DNA of 64,000 bases, from contig CANNCS010000001.1 of the NCBI GenBank assembly GCA_947503115.1, positions 1-64,000 of the forward strand, given 5' to 3'. Below the pieces are notes generated by a model. It worked only from the letters and a program-made list of their open reading frames with translations. It made no database searches and was not told where the DNA came from. The translations under genes and the position numbers were made by a program. Positions 34,605 to 44,056 of the stretch are shown here, one piece after another. Source of the stretch: an uncultured Marivita sp. (GTDB lineage Bacteria; Pseudomonadota; Alphaproteobacteria; Rhodobacterales; Rhodobacteraceae). How positions within the stretch are numbered: position 1 is the first letter of the stretch; every line of letters begins with the position of its first letter.

Positions 34605-35429
34605 TTAAAGTCTCCAGGATCGCGGCAGAGCGTCACCACTCAACCGATCAAGAACAGGAATGAGAGTGCGGCGCAGGGCGTAGCCATCTTCGGCCAATGC
34701 GCGAAGGATCAAAACGCCATCCCGCACCAACGACACGCCAGCTGCGGGTGGAAGCATCGCGCGGATCGGATCGAGATGCGCTTCGGCCTCGGGCGCCGCG
34801 AAAAGGATCAACGCCATCGCGCGGGCACCGCCGCCCAGCGCAGGTTTGTCGAGACATGCCGCGACATCACCGTTCAGCGTACTGGCATCACGGAACACCA
34901 GTTCTCCGTCGCGGTGCAAGGTCAGGCTGTCAGCAAAACGCGCTTGGGTGACCACCTCACCCATGGCCAGACGGCCAAAGAGCACAGGCTCGACAACAAG
35001 CACACGGGCGTCAGCGGCCATCTTGATATTCAGCGACCGTCGCAACGCACCGTTCTGGAACAAAATGGTTTCCTGCGGCAGCCAGTCTATGCGCCCACCG
35101 GCTTCAACCGTAAGGATATTTCGCACGCGAGCTGTGGTGTCGTCGGCGGTGCGATAGACCCGCTCGGCGGCCTGCGTTGTCAGCCGCAAACGCGCGCCTG
35201 TTTGGGCAGTGGCGGCTATGGACAGGGTATCCCCCCCAGTCAATCCGCCAGAGGTGTTCAGTATGACACCTTCAACAGCATCACGTGCCGGGGTCATCAG
35301 AATCTTGGCAGAGCCTGTCTGGTGCAGATCGGACAACGCCGATACGCCATCCCCGCGCGCCTTGGCGGCGATGTGCAGCTTGCCATGTGATCGCGGCGGC
35401 AACGTGGTAAGGGTGGTCAATTGAGTCAT
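34605..35429 (-). CDS. ureD: Urease accessory protein UreD
   Basis: A 274-residue UreD (UreH). Key stretches: GSAKILMTPARDAVEGVILN, TSGGLTGGDTLSIAATAQTG, LTTQAAERVYRTADD, IDWLPQETILFQNGALRRSL and LFGRLAMGEVVTQARFADSL. UreD docks on the urease apoenzyme and forms part of the nickel tunnel with UreF. It is the first gene of the leftward urease unit; the promoter should lie in 35430-35601, where I see no clear operator. Confidence 0.93.
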   Translation of the reverse strand: MTQLTTLTTLPPRSHGKLHIAAKARGDGVSALSDLHQTGSAKILMTPARDAVEGVILNTSGGLTGGDTLSIAATAQTGARLRLTTQAAERVYRTADDTTARVRNILTVEAGGRIDWLPQETILFQNGALRRSLNIKMAADARVLVVEPVLFGRLAMGEVVTQARFADSLTLHRDGELVFRDASTLNGDVAACLDKPALGGGARAMALILFAAPEAEAHLDPIRAMLPPAAGVSLVRDGVLILRALAEDGYALRRTLIPVLDRLSGDALPRSWRL

Positions 35430-35601
35430 GTTGGCGAGACGCTAACAATCCGCCGCGACCGAGTTCCAACGCATTTCGCGGGCAGCCTTCAAAACAGCCG
35501 TATTGCGCCACTGATGGCGGGGGTTTTCAAAAGGAAACGCCACCAAATTAGGCGACAACACAAATTTCGCACATTATTCAGTCAAAATTGAAACGGCAAC
35601 T

Positions 35602-36051
35602 TTACGGTTCTGGCGCACATTCAGGCAGTTGGGCCAGCACCATGTCGCGGGACGGGCGAAACCCGTCGGGCAAGTCCTGTAACACCTCATCCACCACCTC
35701 TGCACTGAGCGCTGCGACTTCACAGGAATAGTCGGACAGTGTGCCATCGGGATTATCGGTCTGCCAGTCGCTGAAATCCTGCGCCTCAAAAGCGACAGCA
35801 GCGCCGGTGCCCACCAATGGGATCGCCACAAGCACACGGCGCAGCCGCGCCTTGGCCTTGGCTTTGGACACCGCCTTGGCCAAGTCTTTGCGGTGGCGCA
35901 GGGCGGCGGCGGATGCACTGGCCGTCACGGTCGCGACCTGCGCCGACAGCGTCAGCGCCTGTACCGCTAACGTCAAAGTGCTAACCGCCAAGGCACCGCA
36001 TAGCCACATCAGGACAACCGTATTGCGCAACCATCCAAGAACGCGAAACAC
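35602..36051 (-). CDS. Uncharacterised membrane-anchored protein
   Basis: A 149-residue protein with an N-terminal membrane span (residues 8-40, VVLMWLCGALAVSTLTLAVQ), a basic helical segment (KDLAKAVSKAKAKARLRRVL), a second hydrophobic segment (VAIPLVGTGAAVAFEAQDF) and an acidic soluble C-terminus with two cysteines (YSCEVAAL, PECAPEP). It begins with GTG, 4 bases after the mltB stop and on the same strand, so it is probably cotranscribed. I do not recognise a family. It lies between a murein transglycosylase and the urease genes, which does not define a role. Confidence 0.6.
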   Translation of the reverse strand: MFRVLGWLRNTVVLMWLCGALAVSTLTLAVQALTLSAQVATVTASASAAALRHRKDLAKAVSKAKAKARLRRVLVAIPLVGTGAAVAFEAQDFSDWQTDNPDGTLSDYSCEVAALSAEVVDEVLQDLPDGFRPSRDMVLAQLPECAPEP

Positions 36052-36055
36052 CAGA

Positions 36056-37186
36056 CTAGCGCAGGCTTTGCAGAAGCGCTTGCGACGGTGTACCGGTTAC
36101 GGCCAGCCCCTGGGTTGCCTGATAGGCGCGGATCGCGGTTTCGGTGTTTGATCCGATCACGCCATCGGCACCCTGCGTGTCGAACCCCCGCGCAGTCAGG
36201 CGTTGTTGCAGGGTGATCCTATCTGCCTTGGTCAGCCCGTTGGCATCAGGCGGGAAAGCAGAGCGCAGCGGACCTGCCCCGCCGATCCGGTCTGACAGAT
36301 GGCCCACCCCGATCGCGTAGGCGTCGGAGTTATTGTAACGCTTGATGACCCGAAAATTCGCGGTCGTGGCAAAGCGCGGCCCGCCCGGTTGCGGCTGCAA
36401 CGATCCGTTGGGCGATTCAGCCCCCCACGTGACCCCGCGCTGCCAGCCATTGCGTTGCAGGTAAGCCGCCGCAGAGGCCAGCGCATCAGTGGGATCGTCC
36501 GACCAAATATCGCGCCGCCCGTCGCCGGTATAATCCACCGCAAACTGCAGGAACGAGGTAGGGATAAATTGCGTGTGCCCCATCGCACCTGCCCAGCTTC
36601 CAGTCATGCGTGACGCCGGGATATCGCCGTTCTGGACGATGCGCAGCGCGGCGATCAATTGCTGCTCAAAGAACCGCCCGCGCCGCCCGTCAAAGGCCAA
36701 GGTCGAAGTGGCCGAGATCACCGGCACCGCGCCTCGCCGCTCACCATAAAAGCTTTCCAGCCCCCAGATCGCGCAAATAATCTTGGCATCGACACCGTAG
36801 CGATCCTGCAATGCGCTCAAGGTACCGCGATGACGTGCAAAGGCCGCGCGCCCTTTTTGCACACGTTCATCCGAGGTGGCGATGGACAGGTAATCCTCCA
36901 GAGTTCGGCTGAACTCGGTTTGATTGCGATCGCGTGTGACCACGCCGGGCAAGAACCCAGTGCCGCGAAATGCGGCATTCAGCGTCGATTGTGAAATTCC
37001 CTGTGCCGCCGCCCTGCCTCGGAAGGACGCAACCCACACGTCATAGGCCGCGTTCGGCACTGGCCTCAGATCAGCAGGAAGCCCGGTGGGCGTGCTGGTG
37101 CTCACGCTGCCCGGAAACGCGCGGGAACATGCGGACAGGCCAAGGCCCAAAAGCCCCAACCCGAACAGGCGTCGATTGATCTGCAT
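36056..37186 (-). CDS. MltB-type lytic murein transglycosylase lipoprotein
   Basis: A 376-residue lipoprotein. The signal peptide ends in the lipobox GLSACS. The transglycosylase domain spans residues 45-300 with the catalytic glutamate in ICAIWGLESFYGERRG and the substrate-binding AGAMGHTQFIPTSFLQFAVD, followed by DYTGDGRRDIWSDDPTDALA. A C-terminal peptidoglycan-binding domain (residues 310-375) has LQQRLTARGFDTQGADGVIG and TETAIRAYQATQGL. It cleaves glycan strands to 1,6-anhydromuropeptides from the outer membrane. ATG 37186 begins MQINRRLFGLGLLGLGL; a GTG four codons upstream lacks a good Shine-Dalgarno. Confidence 0.9.
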   Translation of the reverse strand: MQINRRLFGLGLLGLGLSACSRAFPGSVSTSTPTGLPADLRPVPNAAYDVWVASFRGRAAAQGISQSTLNAAFRGTGFLPGVVTRDRNQTEFSRTLEDYLSIATSDERVQKGRAAFARHRGTLSALQDRYGVDAKIICAIWGLESFYGERRGAVPVISATSTLAFDGRRGRFFEQQLIAALRIVQNGDIPASRMTGSWAGAMGHTQFIPTSFLQFAVDYTGDGRRDIWSDDPTDALASAAAYLQRNGWQRGVTWGAESPNGSLQPQPGGPRFATTANFRVIKRYNNSDAYAIGVGHLSDRIGGAGPLRSAFPPDANGLTKADRITLQQRLTARGFDTQGADGVIGSNTETAIRAYQATQGLAVTGTPSQALLQSLR

Positions 37187-37389
37187 CGGTCTGCTCACCT
37201 CGTGATGCGTTTTGGTCCTATTGTGAGGCCAAGTCGCGCATCACACAATGGGCCGCTTGATCAGCAGGGGTTTTGCGCGGATGCCCACAAATCCGGCACC
37301 CCGCCCCAAACCGTAGCCTTATTCCATCACCGGACTTTTCTTTTAAACGATTCCCCGCCAATCTGATGCAAAGTCTTCAGGAGGGACCG

Positions 37390-38373
37390 ATGGAGGCCAG
37401 CTTTTCACGCCGCAAACTGCTGACGCCAACTGAACTGCGCAGCTTGACAGAACGGTCGGACATTCAGGGCGCGATCCAGATGGGAAGCCATCTGGGTGCG
37501 ATCGTCATCGTTGGTGTGCTGCATGCACAGGTTATGGGCACCGCGTGGGCTTGGATCACCGGGTTTGCGCTGGGAGTGTTGATCAACTTCCTTTACGCGG
37601 CACAACACGAACTAAGCCATGCGACAGTGTTCAAGACGCGGGCGCTGAACGAGGTGTTTGGCCGGATCATCGGGTTCATTCAAATCTTCCCACGCGACTA
37701 TGACCAGATCATGCATTTTGCGCATCACCAGTACACGCAGGATTGGGAGCGCGATGGAGAGCTTGTGCGCGAACCCTATACACTGACGACCTACCTTCTG
37801 TGGTTGTCGGGCGTCACCTATTGGCGCAACCGTGTCTTCGGCGTGGTGCGGCGCGCACGGGGTGTGATCGTGGAGCCGTTCATCCGCCCCGAGGAAGAAG
37901 CCAAGGTGATCCGCGAAAGCCGTTTGCATCTGGCGCTCTATGCGGGGATCGCGCTGGCTTCGCTGATGACGGGAAGCTGGGCCGCGCTGACCTTTTGGCT
38001 GATCCCGATGGTGCTGACCAAACCGGTGCACCAGTTGCAAAACACCATCGAACATCTGGGGCTTAGCCACGAAAGCGACATTCTGGAAAACACCCGCTCG
38101 ACCCGCACCAATGCGTTCTTTCGCTGGCTCTGCTGGCAGATGCCCTATCACACCGCACATCATACCTTTCCTGCCGTGCCGTTCTGGAAGCTGCGAGAAT
38201 TGAACGACAAGATAGAAGACAAAGCAGGCGACGTGCACCGCATGGGCTGGATCGAGTTCCAGATCGAGGTCATCAAAAAGCTGATGGCCAAGGACGAAAG
38301 CCAATACCCGATGAACGAGGTCTGGATCGTACCCGTGTCGGGTGGACGCACCCGGCGGGTGCCTGCCGAGTGA
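37390..38373 (+). CDS. Fatty acid desaturase family protein
   Basis: A 327-residue integral membrane di-iron enzyme. Histidine boxes: AAQHELSHATVF, MHFAHHQYTQDWERDGE and YHTAHHTFPAVP, separated by hydrophobic segments at about residues 35-70 and 195-220. It introduces a double bond or hydroxyl group into a lipid chain or related substrate; the exact substrate is unclear. GGAGG lies eight bases before ATG 37390 (MEASFSRRKLLTPTELRSL); the upstream open frame is not conserved. Its stop overlaps the GTG start of the next gene, so both are cotranscribed. Confidence 0.88.
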   Translation: MEASFSRRKLLTPTELRSLTERSDIQGAIQMGSHLGAIVIVGVLHAQVMGTAWAWITGFALGVLINFLYAAQHELSHATVFKTRALNEVFGRIIGFIQIFPRDYDQIMHFAHHQYTQDWERDGELVREPYTLTTYLLWLSGVTYWRNRVFGVVRRARGVIVEPFIRPEEEAKVIRESRLHLALYAGIALASLMTGSWAALTFWLIPMVLTKPVHQLQNTIEHLGLSHESDILENTRSTRTNAFFRWLCWQMPYHTAHHTFPAVPFWKLRELNDKIEDKAGDVHRMGWIEFQIEVIKKLMAKDESQYPMNEVWIVPVSGGRTRRVPAE

Positions 38374-39212
38374 GGCGGCTTCAGGTCTACACCTCGCTCT
38401 GGGCGATGCAACCGCATGACCCTTCCGGGGTAAAACTGCCTTATGATCAGGTTTGCGAGATGGTCGCTGGCGCCGGGTTTGACGGTATGGCGATTGATCT
38501 CGGAGCCTCGGATGTGAAGGTCGCCCACGCGGTACGCCCGCATATGGAGGCAAACGGCCTGACCCCACTGATCGTGGCGTTCCCCAAGACGATTGAGAGC
38601 CTCGAGGACACGCTGCACATGGCGGTCGATTTCGGCGCGCCCTTTGTCGATGTGATCGGTCAGGTGATGCCGATTGCTCTGGACGACATGATCCCGGTGA
38701 TCGAGACATGGATGGCGATGTCCGACCGTATCGGTATGCCCATCCAATTCGAAACCCATCGCAACTGCATCACCAACGATCTTTACACGACCTTGCAACT
38801 GCTCGACCGCATCCCCGAGATGCGCATTTGTGCCGACCTGTCCCATTACGTGGTGGACCGGGAATTCTGGTTTCCGATGTCGGATCATGACCTTGGGCTG
38901 ATCAGCCGCGTGCTGCGACGGTCAGACAGCTTTCAGGGCCGCGTGGCAAGCCGCCAGCAGATCCAGCTGCAACTGGATTTCCCGCAGCATCAGAAATGGG
39001 TCGACCTTTTCAAGGGGTGGTGGCGCGAAGGCATGGCGGATTGGCGCAGCCGAAACGTATCCGGCGATTGCATCTTCGTCTGCGAGCTGGGCCCACCGGA
39101 ATACGCGATGACCGGTCCTGACGGGCGCGAGATGTCGAACCGCTGGGACGAAGCGCAGGTCATCCAGCGCTGGGTGCGCGAGATTTGGGAAGATCTGGGC
39201 GGCGACAGCTAG
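38370..39212 (+). CDS. Sugar phosphate isomerase/epimerase-like TIM-barrel protein
   Basis: A 280-residue xylose-isomerase-like TIM barrel (AP endonuclease 2 family). Motifs include YDQVCEMVAGAGFDGMAIDL, the barrel glutamate in PIQFETHRNCITNDLYTTLQ, MRICADLSHYVVDREFW (Asp/His metal ligands) and FVCELGPPEYAM. Such proteins isomerise sugars or act on inositol derivatives or hydroxy acids. The GTG start overlaps the desaturase stop (GTGA), so translation is coupled. The link between a desaturase and this enzyme is not explained. Confidence 0.75.
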   Translation: MRRLQVYTSLWAMQPHDPSGVKLPYDQVCEMVAGAGFDGMAIDLGASDVKVAHAVRPHMEANGLTPLIVAFPKTIESLEDTLHMAVDFGAPFVDVIGQVMPIALDDMIPVIETWMAMSDRIGMPIQFETHRNCITNDLYTTLQLLDRIPEMRICADLSHYVVDREFWFPMSDHDLGLISRVLRRSDSFQGRVASRQQIQLQLDFPQHQKWVDLFKGWWREGMADWRSRNVSGDCIFVCELGPPEYAMTGPDGREMSNRWDEAQVIQRWVREIWEDLGGDS

Positions 39213-39286
39213 GTGCACGAACCAGTTTGACACTGGTTGGTTTCCTGCCAGAGTACGCGCCAAAATGTTCCAAGGACTGCCCCAAA

Positions 39287-40123
39287 ATGACCACCCCTTG
39301 CATCATCTGCGTTGCCATCACCGGATCGGTGCCGACCAAAGCCGACAATCCCGCCGTTCCCACCAGCGTGTCCGAGCAGATTGAAAGCACACATGAAGCC
39401 TTCGAGGCTGGTGCCGCCATCATGCACGCCCATGTGCGCAATGACGATGAGACGCCCAGCTCGGACCCGGAAAAGTTCGCCCTGCTCAAGGAAGGAATAG
39501 AGAAACACTGTCCCGGGATGATCGTGCAACTTTCAACCGGCGGCCGGTCAGGTGCCGGACAAACGCGCGGTGGTATGCTACCGCTCAAGCCCGATATGGC
39601 TTCGCTGTCTGTCGGGTCGAACAACTTTCCAACCCGCGTGTACGAAAACCCACCTGATCTTGTTGCGTGGCTCGCCTCAGAAATGAAGACCTACGACATC
39701 AAACCCGAGATCGAGGCCTTTGATCTGTCCCACATCTTCCGCGCCGCCGCGATGTACGACGCGGGTGAAATTGCACAGACACCTTACGTGCAATTCGTGA
39801 TGGGGGTGAAAAACGCCATGCCGGTCGACCGCGACGTATTCGACTACTATATCCACACGGTGAAGCGCCTGTTTGGCGATGACGCGCCGTGGTGTGCTGC
39901 CGGGATCGGGCCGAACCAGATCGTGCTGAACGAATGGGCAATCTCATCAGGTGGACATGCGCGTACGGGCCTCGAAGACAACGTCCGCCTGGATCGCGAC
40001 ACGCTTGCGCCATCGAATGCTGCGCTAGTCAAACGGACGGTGGCGCTTTGCGAACAGTACGAGCGCCCGGTGGCCACATGGCAGCAAGCGCGCGAGCTAC
40101 TTGGGTTGCGTCAGGTCGCCTGA
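39287..40123 (+). CDS. BKACE-family beta-keto acid cleavage enzyme
   Basis: A 278-residue member of the 3-keto-5-aminohexanoate cleavage enzyme family (DUF849). Recognisable: IICVAITGSVPTKADNPAVP, AGAAIMHAHVRNDDETPSSD (zinc-binding His pair), MIVQLSTGGRSG, DMASLSVGSNNFP, KPEIEAFDLSHIFRAA, and the GHARTGLEDNVRLDRDTLAP region. The enzymes condense a beta-keto acid with acetyl-CoA to give acetoacetate and a CoA ester; substrates include 3-keto-5-aminohexanoate and dehydrocarnitine. Which applies here is not evident. ATG 39287 (MTTPCIICVAIT). It follows the TIM-barrel gene by 74 bases. Confidence 0.87.
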   Translation: MTTPCIICVAITGSVPTKADNPAVPTSVSEQIESTHEAFEAGAAIMHAHVRNDDETPSSDPEKFALLKEGIEKHCPGMIVQLSTGGRSGAGQTRGGMLPLKPDMASLSVGSNNFPTRVYENPPDLVAWLASEMKTYDIKPEIEAFDLSHIFRAAAMYDAGEIAQTPYVQFVMGVKNAMPVDRDVFDYYIHTVKRLFGDDAPWCAAGIGPNQIVLNEWAISSGGHARTGLEDNVRLDRDTLAPSNAALVKRTVALCEQYERPVATWQQARELLGLRQVA

Positions 40124-40148
40124 CCTAAAGCGCGCCTTCTCTGTTTCG

Positions 40149-40199
40149 AAAATATCTCGGGGGGACGGCCTGTGGCGGGCGGGGGCAGAGCCCCCTGTT
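40149..40199 (+). repeat. Rhodobacterales-type GGGGGC/GCCCCC hairpin element, copy 1
   Basis: Downstream of the BKACE gene: AAAATATCTCGGGGGG, then a GGGGGC, AGA, GCCCCC hairpin at 40181-40195. A similar element is at 49699-49740. It looks like a dispersed element placed after a gene, possibly with transcription-ending function. Confidence 0.6.
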
Positions 40200-40262
40200 T
40201 CCTTCAACGAAACCTTGAAGGTCCGTAGACGCATCTCTCGACCGACCGTCATCCAAAAATGA

Positions 40263-40293
40263 AAAGCCCCCGCATCATTGATGCGGGGGCTTT
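40263..40293 (-). terminator. Rho-independent terminator of rpsA
   Basis: A long near-perfect hairpin, left arm AAAGCCCCCGCATCA and right arm TGATGCGGGGGCTTT, lies 25 bases past the rpsA stop. On minus it is followed by T-rich sequence (TTTTCATTTTTGG). Confidence 0.9.
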
Positions 40294-40317
40294 CATTGTC
40301 TCAGCTGATCAAATGGA

Positions 40318-42003
40318 TCAGTTGTCGTCGCCCGACTTGAGCGCCGCGCCAAGAATGTCGCCCAGCGATGCGCCGGAATCGGAGGAACCGTACTGCTGTA
40401 CCGCTTCCTTCTCTTCGGCGATCTCGCGCGCCTTGATCGACAGGCCCAGACGGCGGGTCTTGCTGTCCACGTTGGTCACGCGCACATCGACCTTATCGCC
40501 AACCGAGAAACGCTCAGGGCGCTGTTCGGCACGGTCACGGCTGAGGTCGGAGCGGCGGATGAAGGACTTCATGCCTTCGTATTCCACTTCGATCCCGCCA
40601 TCTTCGATTGCGGTTACCTGAACGGTGATGATCGAACCACGCTTGGTACCACCAACGGCTTCGGCAAACTTGTCACCACCCAGCGCTTTGACGGAGAGCG
40701 AGATGCGCTCTTTCTCGACGTCCACTTCGGTGACAACGGCCTGAACCATGTCGCCTTTGCGGTAGTTCTGGATCGCGTCTTCGCCACGCTCGTCCCAGGA
40801 CAGGTCGGAGAGGTGAACCATGCCGTCGATGTCGCCGTCGAGGCCAACGAACAGACCGAATTCGGTGATGTTCTTGACTTCGCCTTCGACCTCGGTGCCC
40901 TCGGGGTGTGTTTCTGCAAACACTTCCCACGGGTTTCGCATGGTCTGCTTGAGGCCCAGGGACACGCGGCGCTTGGCACCGTCGATTTCCAGAACCATGA
41001 CTTCGACTTCCTGCGAGGTCGACACGATCTTGCCCGGGTGGACGTTCTTCTTGGTCCAGGACATTTCAGACACGTGCACGAGACCTTCAACGCCCGGCTC
41101 CAGCTCAACAAATGCGCCGTAATCGGTGATGTTGGTCACGCGGCCCATGTGTACCGACTCGAGCGGGTACTTGGCAGCAACCAGATCCCACGGATCTTCC
41201 TGAAGCTGCTTCATGCCGAGGCTGATGCGGTGGGTGTCTTTGTTGATCTTGATGACCTGAACCTTGACGGTTTCCCCGATTGTGAGGATTTCCGACGGGT
41301 GGTTCACACGGCGCCATGCCATGTCGGTCACGTGGAGCAGACCGTCTACGCCGCCAAGGTCAACGAACGCACCATATTCGGTGATGTTCTTGACCACACC
41401 GTCGACAGCCTGACCTTCGGTGAGGTTGCCAATGACTTCGGCGCGCTGTTCGGCACGGGACTCTTCGAGGATCGCGCGGCGCGACACAACGATGTTGCCC
41501 CGGCGACGGTCCATCTTGAGGATCTGGAACGGCTGCTTGAGACCCATGAGCGGGCCTGCGTCACGCACGGGGCGCACGTCAACCTGCGAACCCGGAAGGA
41601 ACGCAACAGCGCCGCCGAGATCGACAGTGAAGCCGCCTTTGACACGGCCGAAGATCGCACCATCGACGCGAGCGTCGTCGGCATAAGCCTTTTCAAGGCG
41701 ATCCCATGCTTCTTCTCGGCGCGCCATTTCGCGCGAGATAACCGCTTCGCCGCGCGCGTTTTCTGCAGAGCGCAGAAACACCTCGACTTCGTCGCCGACA
41801 GAAAGGTCGGGCGCTTCGCCGGGGTTTGCAAATTCTTTAAGATCAACGCGGCCTTCCATTTTGTAGCCTACGTCGATGATGGCTTGGCCCGCTTCGATTG
41901 CGATGACCTTACCTTTGACAACGGACCCTTCGTCCGGTGTGTCCATTTCGAGGCTTTCATTCAAAAGCGCTTCGAATTCTTCCATAGATGCGTTCTGAGC
42001 CAT
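40318..42003 (-). CDS. rpsA: 30S ribosomal protein S1
   Basis: A 561-residue S1 with six S1/OB-fold repeats at roughly 29-95, 113-178, 199-267, 284-354, 371-441 and 458-527. Typical stretches are GSVVKGKVIAIEAGQAIIDV, VKNITEYGAFVDLGGVDGLL, RVTNITDYGAFVELEPGVEG and VKNITEFGLFVGLDGDIDGM. It binds the mRNA leader and helps initiation on the small subunit. MAQNASMEEFEALLNESLEM is the usual start, so ATG 42003 is chosen over the longer open frame. It is monocistronic with a clear terminator. Confidence 0.96.
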   Translation of the reverse strand: MAQNASMEEFEALLNESLEMDTPDEGSVVKGKVIAIEAGQAIIDVGYKMEGRVDLKEFANPGEAPDLSVGDEVEVFLRSAENARGEAVISREMARREEAWDRLEKAYADDARVDGAIFGRVKGGFTVDLGGAVAFLPGSQVDVRPVRDAGPLMGLKQPFQILKMDRRRGNIVVSRRAILEESRAEQRAEVIGNLTEGQAVDGVVKNITEYGAFVDLGGVDGLLHVTDMAWRRVNHPSEILTIGETVKVQVIKINKDTHRISLGMKQLQEDPWDLVAAKYPLESVHMGRVTNITDYGAFVELEPGVEGLVHVSEMSWTKKNVHPGKIVSTSQEVEVMVLEIDGAKRRVSLGLKQTMRNPWEVFAETHPEGTEVEGEVKNITEFGLFVGLDGDIDGMVHLSDLSWDERGEDAIQNYRKGDMVQAVVTEVDVEKERISLSVKALGGDKFAEAVGGTKRGSIITVQVTAIEDGGIEVEYEGMKSFIRRSDLSRDRAEQRPERFSVGDKVDVRVTNVDSKTRRLGLSIKAREIAEEKEAVQQYGSSDSGASLGDILGAALKSGDDN

Positions 42004-42229
42004 GTGGCGTCTGTTTCCTTTACGTATCGTTTTTCTGGCCGTGCGGTTGTCTCCGCCGGTCTGGGGTGGTGTCCGCACTTGTGGCGAACGGGATTGGTCA
42101 AGGCATCTGCAAAACAAAGAGGGCCGATGATTGCCGACCCCTGCTCGATCTTCGTTCGCGGCATTGTTTGCCTTCTAGCGACGCGCGCGGGTTAGCAGAG
42201 CAAGCGCCAACTGGCAAGGGCTCATGCGA

Positions 42230-43327
42230 TTAGCAGGGCTGGATCGGCGCGGGGCTGCCAGCCAATCTGTGCGGAAATAAACGGCCATGGAGGCCAGCAC
42301 TAGTGGCGGCTGCGTCTGCGTTGCGAGACGCCCTGGCCGAAACACGGGCAACATAGCGGCGCTGCTTTTTGGCAGAAAGCAAAGGACGCACTGGTTCGCG
42401 GGAAAGTGCTATTGCCGCAGATGATCCTAGAACTTCGGGTGCCGCACGTATGCTGACCTCTGCATTGAGTAGCGTTTCGGCAGGCACTCCATTGGCCCGG
42501 ATGAGCTCGTGGTTTCGGCAGAGGATGTGGTGGTAGGTGATCACCTGACCTTCGGGTTCAAGCGTGATGCCGGGCAGCCCGATCAGATGGTGCGCCGCAA
42601 CAAGTGCGCCCGGAGAATCAAACATCCGCTGCGCCACCGGCGAGGTCATGTAGACGCGGTGTTGGCGAGAAAGCCGCAGAGGTGCAAAAGGCAGGCCTGC
42701 GCCCAATGCACCCGAAGCAATGTGCACGGGGGCAGTTCGGCTGGTTGCAACGACCGACCAATGATCGTTCCGCACAACTCGCTGCGGTCCCCGATCCTCA
42801 GTCAGGACAAGGTCGCCTGCCGATATGTCTTCGATCCGGCGGTGCCCCGACGGCGTTTCTATCCAGGTGCCTTTGACAAAACAGACCACGGTCGATGTGC
42901 TGGATGCATTGGTGGTAATCCTGTCATAGCCATCGGCTACCATCGACGAGATGGTCAGTTGGCTGATCTCATACCCGTCAGGTAAACGAACGAAGGTAGC
43001 CCCGTTCTGCAACTGATAGACACTGAATGTCATAGGCTGGGGTGTGGTCGATCCCGCCGTGATCACCGACCCTGAAAAACGCGCTTCACCATCAAGTCCA
43101 CTGGTGATGGTTCCCGATCCCAGATTGTACGTGAAGGTATCCGGTGTGGCGCCGAAATCATCGCTATACGTGGATCCCGGAGTGAAATTGTCCGACATCG
43201 CCACGCTGACAACCTGCATCGCGGTGGCCTGATAGGTGCCGTACATGGCGCCAGGCTGTTCATTTGTAGCATTGCTTTCGAACGTATCCATCGAAGGCCG
43301 GATGCCGATGTAGATAAGGTCAGCCAA
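42230..43327 (-). CDS. Secreted Hint-domain protein
   Basis: A 365-residue protein without a Sec signal. Residues 1-145 are beta-rich. The Hint domain starts at VCFVKGTWIETPSGHRRIED (the C-F-x-x-G-T motif), goes on with ISAGDLVLTEDRGPQRVV and includes LSRQHRVYMTSPVAQ, ending around residue 290. In Rhodobacterales this domain is a common C-terminal module of type I-secreted proteins and is thought to self-cleave. Here it is followed by about 60 basic, Ala/Arg-rich residues. The start is TTG (GGAGA is seven bases upstream); an ATG 12 codons later is the alternative. It is monocistronic. Confidence 0.8.
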   Translation of the reverse strand: MADLIYIGIRPSMDTFESNATNEQPGAMYGTYQATAMQVVSVAMSDNFTPGSTYSDDFGATPDTFTYNLGSGTITSGLDGEARFSGSVITAGSTTPQPMTFSVYQLQNGATFVRLPDGYEISQLTISSMVADGYDRITTNASSTSTVVCFVKGTWIETPSGHRRIEDISAGDLVLTEDRGPQRVVRNDHWSVVATSRTAPVHIASGALGAGLPFAPLRLSRQHRVYMTSPVAQRMFDSPGALVAAHHLIGLPGITLEPEGQVITYHHILCRNHELIRANGVPAETLLNAEVSIRAAPEVLGSSAAIALSREPVRPLLSAKKQRRYVARVSARASRNADAAATSAGLHGRLFPHRLAGSPAPIQPC

Positions 43328-43441
43328 AGGTGTTCTCCGAAGTCGCGCGACGTGATCGCACCGTGCCCGAAAGTCTAGAGCGTACTCAGTTGCTTAACGG
43401 TAAACGAGAGAACAGTTTTAGTTCGGCTGACCTGCTCCGAT

Positions 43442-44056
43442 TCAGTCACACCGCGCTGTAACGGCAGCAATGGCCTGTGCAACGGCTTCGCCAATGCTGA
43501 GTTCCGAGGTATCGATGGTTACTGCATCTTCTGCTGGGCGCAGCGGTGCATCAGCGCGGGTCATGTCGCGGTCATCGCGGGACTTCACATCTGCCAGAAC
43601 GGTGTCGAAATCCGTATCAAAACCGCGCTCTTCGAGTTCGGCGAAACGACGCTGGGCCCGCACAACTGGGCTGGCCGTCACGAATAGCTTCACCTCGGCC
43701 TGCGGACAGATTACCGTGCCGATGTCGCGCCCATCGAGAACCGCACCACCCGAGCGACGGGCGAATGCGCGCTGAAAATCCAGTAGAGCGGCACGGACTT
43801 CGGGGATCACAGCCACTTTCGAGGCCGACTGAGCGACAGCGGCGGTACGTAGATCGGGATTCTCCAGGTCCGCGGCCATAAGGCTTTCCGCCGCAGCAAT
43901 CGGGTCTTCACCCTGCAACATACGCGCCCCGACAGCACGGTAGAGCAACCCAGTGTCAAGATGCGCAAGGTCGAAATGTGCCGCGACCGCCTTGCTGATC
44001 GTGCCTTTGCCCGCAGCGGCAGGGCCATCGATGGCAACCGTGAACGGAGACATCAT
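43442..44056 (-). CDS. cmk: Cytidylate kinase
   Basis: A 204-residue (d)CMP kinase. The P-loop is [19 protein letters not shown], followed by [11 protein letters not shown], the nucleotide-binding [20 protein letters not shown], and the lid-region [33 protein letters not shown]. It phosphorylates CMP and dCMP with ATP. The start overlaps the trmB stop in ATGA, so it is cotranscribed. Length is slightly below the usual 220 because of a short lid insertion. Confidence 0.95.
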   Translation of the reverse strand: MMSPFTVAIDGPAAAGKGTISKAVAAHFDLAHLDTGLLYRAVGARMLQGEDPIAAAESLMAADLENPDLRTAAVAQSASKVAVIPEVRAALLDFQRAFARRSGGAVLDGRDIGTVICPQAEVKLFVTASPVVRAQRRFAELEERGFDTDFDTVLADVKSRDDRDMTRADAPLRPAEDAVTIDTSELSIGEAVAQAIAAVTARCD

